Shown here: in pieces, positions 9,439-11,856 of the stretch
Layout of the letters: the number at the start of each line of letters is the position of its first letter
How positions within the stretch are numbered: position 1 is the stretch's first letter
Origin: JBDLRH01 sp039800165
Lineage (GTDB): Bacteria > Pseudomonadota > Gammaproteobacteria > Burkholderiales > Burkholderiaceae_C
Assembly: GCA_039800165.1 (NCBI GenBank)
Contig: JBDLRH010000036.1
Span: forward strand, 1-11,856
Length of the DNA: 11,856 bases
Reading direction: 5' to 3'
Notes under the pieces: model-generated
The model's input: the letters and a program-made list of their open reading frames with translations, nothing else
What the model was told of the DNA's origin: nothing
Databases searched by the model: none
Position numbers and translations under genes: made by a program

Positions 9439-10541
9439 AGGCCTGGGCCGCAGTGCCGGGCGCGTTGGCCCTGGCTGCGCTGCTCTCGGGCTGCAGCACC
9501 GTCGACGGCCCCGGCTACTACGCGCAGGCGGTGCGTGGCCACCTGCAGCTGCTGGCCGATGCGAAGCCAGTCAACGACTGGGTGAGTGACCCCGCGACAC
9601 CTGCGGCGCTGCGCGAACGGCTGGCGCTCTCGCAGCGCATCCGCAGCTTTGCGGTCACCGAACTGCACCTGCCCGACAACGCCAGCTACCGCCGTTACGC
9701 GGACTTAAAGCGCCGATCGGTGGTGTGGAACGTGGTGGCCACGCCGGAACTCTCGCTGCAGCTCAAGCAGTGGTGCTTTCCGGTGGCCGGCTGCGTGGGC
9801 TACCGCGGCTATTACGCCGAGGCCGACGCGCAGGCGCTTGCGGCGCAACTGCGCAGCGCAGGACTGGACGTGACGGTCTACGGCGTGCCTGCGTATTCCA
9901 CGCTGGGCTGGCTGAACTGGCTGGGTGGTGATCCGCTGCTCAACACCTTCATCCACTACCCCGAGGGCGAGCTGGCGCGCATCGTCTTCCACGAACTGGC
10001 GCATCAGGTGGTTTATGTGAACGACGACAGCGTGTTCAACGAATCCTTCGCCAGCTTTGTCGAGCAGCAGGGGGCGCAGCGCTGGCTGGCCGAGCGCGCC
10101 AACGATGCCGCGCGCAGCGAATACGCAGCCTTCGATGCACGCCGCCGCGAGTTCCGCGCACTGGCGCTTCGCACGCGCGACCGCCTGCGGCAGGTCTATG
10201 GCGAGGCGGCAGACGCCACGACAGCCGCCCCTGCAGCGACTGCCACACCGGCCAATGCCGACGCACAGCGCGCCGCCAAGGCGCAGGCGCTCGCAGACTT
10301 CCGGGCCGGGTATACCGCCCTGCGCGCACGCTGGGGCGGCTGGGCGGGTTATGACGGCTGGGTGGCGCAGGCCGGCAACGCCAGCTTTGCGATCCAGGGC
10401 GCCTACGAGGAATGGGTGCCTGCCTTCGCAGCCCTGTTCGAGCGCGAAGGGCGCGACTGGCGGCGGTTCTATGATGCAACGCGCACGCTGTCACGGCTGC
10501 CGCGCGAGGAGCGGCGGGCCGCATTGGCCAGGTTGAACTGA
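9435..10541 (+). CDS. Predicted aminopeptidase lipoprotein (PF10023-type, HExxH)
   Basis: This is a 368-residue predicted zinc peptidase of the uncharacterised 'putative aminopeptidase' family (PF10023 / COG4324-like). The N-terminus MKAWAAVPGALALAALLSGC is a type II signal peptide; C20 is the lipidation site and S21 at +2 predicts outer-membrane retention. IVFHELAHQVVY holds the HExxH site (186-190), and VFNESFASFVEQQG supplies a third ligand (E203 or E210). Two Cys near 114 and 120 (WCFPVAGC) could form a disulfide. An Ala/Thr/Pro-rich low-complexity stretch at about 258-281 separates the catalytic half from the C-terminal helical part (YEEWVPAFAALFEREGRDWRRFY). The GTG start overlaps the stop of the molybdoenzyme by 4 bp (GTGA). 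The reaction has not, to my knowledge, been shown for this family. The envelope location contrasts with the two upstream cytoplasmic enzymes. Confidence 0.88.
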   Translation: MKAWAAVPGALALAALLSGCSTVDGPGYYAQAVRGHLQLLADAKPVNDWVSDPATPAALRERLALSQRIRSFAVTELHLPDNASYRRYADLKRRSVVWNVVATPELSLQLKQWCFPVAGCVGYRGYYAEADAQALAAQLRSAGLDVTVYGVPAYSTLGWLNWLGGDPLLNTFIHYPEGELARIVFHELAHQVVYVNDDSVFNESFASFVEQQGAQRWLAERANDAARSEYAAFDARRREFRALALRTRDRLRQVYGEAADATTAAPAATATPANADAQRAAKAQALADFRAGYTALRARWGGWAGYDGWVAQAGNASFAIQGAYEEWVPAFAALFEREGRDWRRFYDATRTLSRLPREERRAALARLN

Positions 10542-10548
10542 AGGAGGA
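10541..10548 (+). promoter_or_regulatory. Strong ribosome binding site of the PHA-system gene
   Basis: AAGGAGGA ends three bases before the ATG at 10552. It shares its first base with the stop codon of the preceding lipoprotein gene. It is among the few clear Shine-Dalgarno sites in the window and fixes the start of the small gene. Confidence 0.8.
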
Positions 10549-10551
10549 GAC

Positions 10552-10881
10552 ATGCCCGACATCCGCATCGAACGCCCGCATCAGCTGGGCTTGGCGGCCG
10601 CCCGCAAGGTGGCCTGGCGCTGGGCCGAGCAGGCCGAGTCCGAATTCGACATGGAGTGCGAATACGACGAAGGCGACACCGAAGACTGCGTGCGCTTCAA
10701 GCGATCGGGCGCCAGCTGCGAACTGCGCGTGACCGGTGACCGCTTTGAACTGCACGCCAAGCTTGGTTTTTTGCTGGGCGCCTTCAAGGACCGCATCGAG
10801 TCGGAGATCGTGAAGAACCTCGACACGCTGCTGGAAAAGGGCGCGGCCAAGGCCGGCAAGACAGCGGCGAAGAAGAAGTGA
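10552..10881 (+). CDS. Polyhydroxyalkanoic acid system family protein (PHA_gran_rgn)
   Basis: This small protein of 109 residues resembles the PHA granule-associated 'polyhydroxyalkanoic acid system' family (PF09650 / TIGR02610 type). It begins with the typical IRIERPHQLGLAAARKVAWRWAEQAE. An acidic patch (ECEYDEGDTEDCVRF) and a beta-rich core (GASCELRVTGDRFELHAKLGFLLGAFKDRIESEI) follow. The C-terminus is Lys/Ala-rich (KGAAKAGKTAAKKK), suggesting contact with DNA, phospholipid or a granule surface (inference). There is no signal peptide or membrane segment. It starts 10 bp after the lipoprotein gene, behind a strong Shine-Dalgarno. The exact role of the family is poorly defined; it is found in PHA-producing bacteria. 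No PHA synthase or phasin gene is in this window. Confidence 0.85.
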   Translation: MPDIRIERPHQLGLAAARKVAWRWAEQAESEFDMECEYDEGDTEDCVRFKRSGASCELRVTGDRFELHAKLGFLLGAFKDRIESEIVKNLDTLLEKGAAKAGKTAAKKK

Positions 10882-10889
10882 TGCCTGCC

Positions 10890-10895
10890 GGAGGA
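10890..10895 (+). promoter_or_regulatory. Ribosome binding site supporting the GTG start of the VOC gene
   Basis: GGAGGA lies 8 bases before the GTG at 10904, a good Shine-Dalgarno distance. The only nearby upstream ATG (10881, overlapping the previous stop) reads just eight codons in another frame. The next in-frame ATG would remove the first 25 residues, including the metal ligand H7. Confidence 0.75.
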
Positions 10896-10903
10896 ACCGC
10901 GCC

Positions 10904-11299
10904 GTGATTTCCCACCTTGACCACCTGGTGCTGACCACCGCCAACGAAGCCGCCTGCGTGGACTTCTACACGCGGGTGATGGGCATGAAGCTCGAAACCT
11001 TCATCGGCGGCACACCGCCGGTGGAGCGCAAGGCCTTCAAGTACGGCAACCAGAAGATCAACCTGCATGTGAAGGGCCGCGAATTCGAGCCCAAGGCGCA
11101 CCTGCCGGTGCCCGGCGCGCTGGACCTGTGCTTCCTGGCCAGCGTGCCGCTGGAGCAGGTGATCGCGCACCTGCAGCGTGAAGCCTGGCCCATCGTCGAG
11201 GGGCCGGTGATGCGCACCGGCGCCACCAGCCGCATCCGCTCGGTCTATGTGCGCGACCCCGATCTCAACCTGATCGAGATCTCCGAGCTGGCGGCCTGA
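10904..11299 (+). CDS. VOC family (glyoxalase-fold) metalloprotein, GLOD5-like
   Basis: This is a single-chain vicinal oxygen chelate protein of 131 residues with two beta-alpha-beta-beta-beta modules. The first module opens with ISHLDHLVLTTANEAACVDFYTRVMGM; H7 is a predicted metal ligand. FKYGNQKINLHVKGREFEPKAHLPVPGALDLCFL supplies H55 and is close to the pattern of the GLOD5 (glyoxalase domain-containing 5) subgroup. The C-terminal VRDPDLNLIEISE supplies E125. The reaction cannot be read from the fold, since family members include lyases, dioxygenases and resistance proteins. It is the last gene of the plus-strand run, 22 bp after the PHA-system gene, and probably shares its transcript. Start GTG 10904 is backed by a good Shine-Dalgarno. 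Confidence 0.88.
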   Translation: MISHLDHLVLTTANEAACVDFYTRVMGMKLETFIGGTPPVERKAFKYGNQKINLHVKGREFEPKAHLPVPGALDLCFLASVPLEQVIAHLQREAWPIVEGPVMRTGATSRIRSVYVRDPDLNLIEISELAA

Positions 11300-11306
11300 G
11301 TGCGGG

Positions 11307-11320
11307 CGGGGTGTTCCCCG
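11307..11320. terminator. Short hairpin in the convergent gap after the VOC gene
   Basis: CGGGG and CCCCG form a perfect 5-bp stem with a TGTT loop in the 32-bp gap between two convergent genes. There is no T-run on either side, so any terminator would be weak. Just beyond, CTCAGCTGAG (11331-11340) is a perfect 10-bp palindrome that includes the acyl-CoA-binding protein stop codon. Together they may act as a bidirectional transcript end (inference). Confidence 0.4.
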
Positions 11321-11331
11321 ATCACGTCAGC

Positions 11332-11586
11332 TCAGCTGAGGGATTCGATCAGCTCGATGTACTGCCGCTTCGCGTCATCGGCCGACACGCCCTTGAGCGC
11401 CGCCCAAGCGTCCCACTTGGCGCGGCCCACCAGGTCGGAAAAGCCGGGCTTCTTGGCGGCGTTGTCGCCCTCGGTGGCCTGCTTGTACAGGCCATAGATC
11501 TTCAGCAGCGTGGCGTTGTCGGGCCGCTCGCTGAGCTTCTTGGAGTTGGCGACGGCGGCTTCGAAATCGGTGTTGAGGTCGGACAT
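11332..11586 (-). CDS. Acyl-CoA-binding protein (ACBP)
   Basis: This is an 84-residue four-helix-bundle protein that binds medium- to long-chain acyl-CoA esters in the cytosol, buffering and delivering them. The family signature is clear: YGLYKQATEGD (31-41) and the KWDAW motif (57-61). Y31, K35, K57 and Y76 match the four acyl-CoA contact residues of bovine ACBP (Y28, K32, K54, Y73) with a constant offset of three. The length matches the family (about 85-90). ATG 11586 is preceded by the strong Shine-Dalgarno AAAAGGAGGA on the minus strand. The gene stands alone, convergent with the VOC gene. A PHA-system protein lies 450 bp away, so both ends of acyl-CoA storage metabolism may be represented here (inference). 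ACBPs are scattered in bacteria and commoner in eukaryotes. Confidence 0.95.
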   Translation of the reverse strand: MSDLNTDFEAAVANSKKLSERPDNATLLKIYGLYKQATEGDNAAKKPGFSDLVGRAKWDAWAALKGVSADDAKRQYIELIESLS

Positions 11587-11590
11587 GGGT

Positions 11591-11600
11591 TCCTCCTTTT
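11591..11600 (-). promoter_or_regulatory. Strong ribosome binding site of the ACBP gene
   Basis: On the minus strand this reads AAAAGGAGGA, four bases before the ATG. It contains the full GGAGG core and predicts efficient translation of the small binding protein. No convincing -35/-10 pair was found upstream. Confidence 0.8.
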
Positions 11601-11707
11601 GTGGGTGTGCAATGGCGCTCGCTGATCTTGCGGGCGTAGATTCGGCAGAAAGCGCTGTAGCTTAAGCGCTGGCCTGCGCCAGACTCAGCTGCGCTGGCGC
11701 CGCTGGA
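11601..11707. other. Intergenic region upstream of ACBP with small inverted repeats
   Basis: No gene is visible in this stretch. It holds two copies of the palindrome AGCGCT (11651-11656 and 11665-11670) flanking GCTTAAGC (11660-11667, itself a palindrome). A 7-bp inverted repeat, GCGCCAG (11676-11682) and CTGGCGC (11694-11700), has an 11-base loop. By eye the region is slightly richer in A/T than the genes around it. It should contain the ACBP promoter and the end of the transcript entering from the right-hand fragment. Confidence 0.4.
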
Positions 11708-11856
11708 CTACATGCCCTGCAGCCATTCGCCGATGCTGCGCCGCCTGTTCTGCAGGATGCCCTGGGCTACACCTTCAGCCGCTGGTTGCGCGACAGGAGG
11801 TCGTTGACGTCGCGGTATAGGAGGCGGATGTCCGTGATACGCAAGAACAGCGCGTG
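11708..11856 (-). pseudogene. 3' end of an unidentified gene, apparently frameshifted
   Basis: On the minus strand, entering from the window edge, 29 codons (11856-11770) with strongly G/C-ended third positions read HALFLRITDIRLLYRDVNDL then LSRNQRLKV, followed by TAG at 11769-11767. In a different minus frame, codons of the same G/C-ended type continue from about 11766 as AQGILQNRRRSIGEWLQGM to a TAG at 11710-11708. The switch in coding character at the first stop suggests a 1-base deletion or 2-base insertion near 11768. The intact protein would then end at 11708. I do not recognise the family. It could equally be a normal gene ending at 11767. The plus-strand ATG at 11828 behind GGAGG has too short a spacing to be convincing. 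Confidence 0.3.

Noticed and set aside
11712..11807. Short plus-strand frame starting at ATG 11712
   Set aside because: About 31 codons with no ribosome binding site and no recognisable content, lying opposite the better-supported minus-strand fragment.
11820..11856. Possible plus-strand gene start at ATG 11828 behind GGAGG
   Set aside because: Only three bases separate GGAGG from the ATG, and the opposite strand has better codon character here. The window ends too soon to test it.

Overview
The window is about 11.9 kb of uniformly GC-rich DNA with strong G/C bias at third codon positions. It reads as an ordinary chromosomal segment of a betaproteobacterium, most likely of the order Burkholderiales. 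This rests on the SecA and CoaX sequence style, a small polyhydroxyalkanoate (PHA) granule-type protein, a bacterial acyl-CoA-binding protein and a PF10023-type lipoprotein; it is inference, since no rRNA or tRNA is present. There is no phage, complete insertion sequence or CRISPR array.

Left part (2-3643, + strand): a complete secA (preprotein translocase ATPase) ends in a GC-rich hairpin that straddles its stop codon. After a 63-base gap made largely of three imperfect 14-bp tandem units comes coaX (type III pantothenate kinase). CoaX is followed by five 11-bp tandem units, each starting with GATC, and these run into the stop codon of the next, convergent gene.

Middle, minus strand (6062 down to 3706): a two-gene operon of an M20D-type amidohydrolase (hippurate hydrolase-like) and a DUF2817 / M14-like zinc carboxypeptidase, joined by a GTGA start-stop overlap.

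Middle to right, plus strand (6175-11299): a tightly packed five-gene run. It comprises argE (acetylornithine deacetylase, M20A), an orphan molybdopterin oxidoreductase with an N-terminal 4Fe-4S site, a PF10023-type HExxH lipoprotein aminopeptidase, a small PHA-system protein and a VOC/glyoxalase-fold protein. Gaps are 3 bp, -4 bp, 10 bp and 22 bp. The two operons diverge from a 112-bp region that holds phased direct repeats. Four metal-dependent amide or peptide hydrolases therefore sit within about 7 kb, with one redox enzyme among them.

Right end (minus strand): an acyl-CoA-binding protein gene with a very strong ribosome binding site converges on the VOC gene. Beyond it is about 120 bp of non-coding DNA with small inverted repeats. 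The window ends in the 3' end of an unidentified minus-strand gene that appears to be frameshifted near 11768.

I did not find a clearly new defence or mobile system. The best leads are the clustered hydrolases with the embedded molybdoenzyme, and the short tandem repeats on both sides of coaX.
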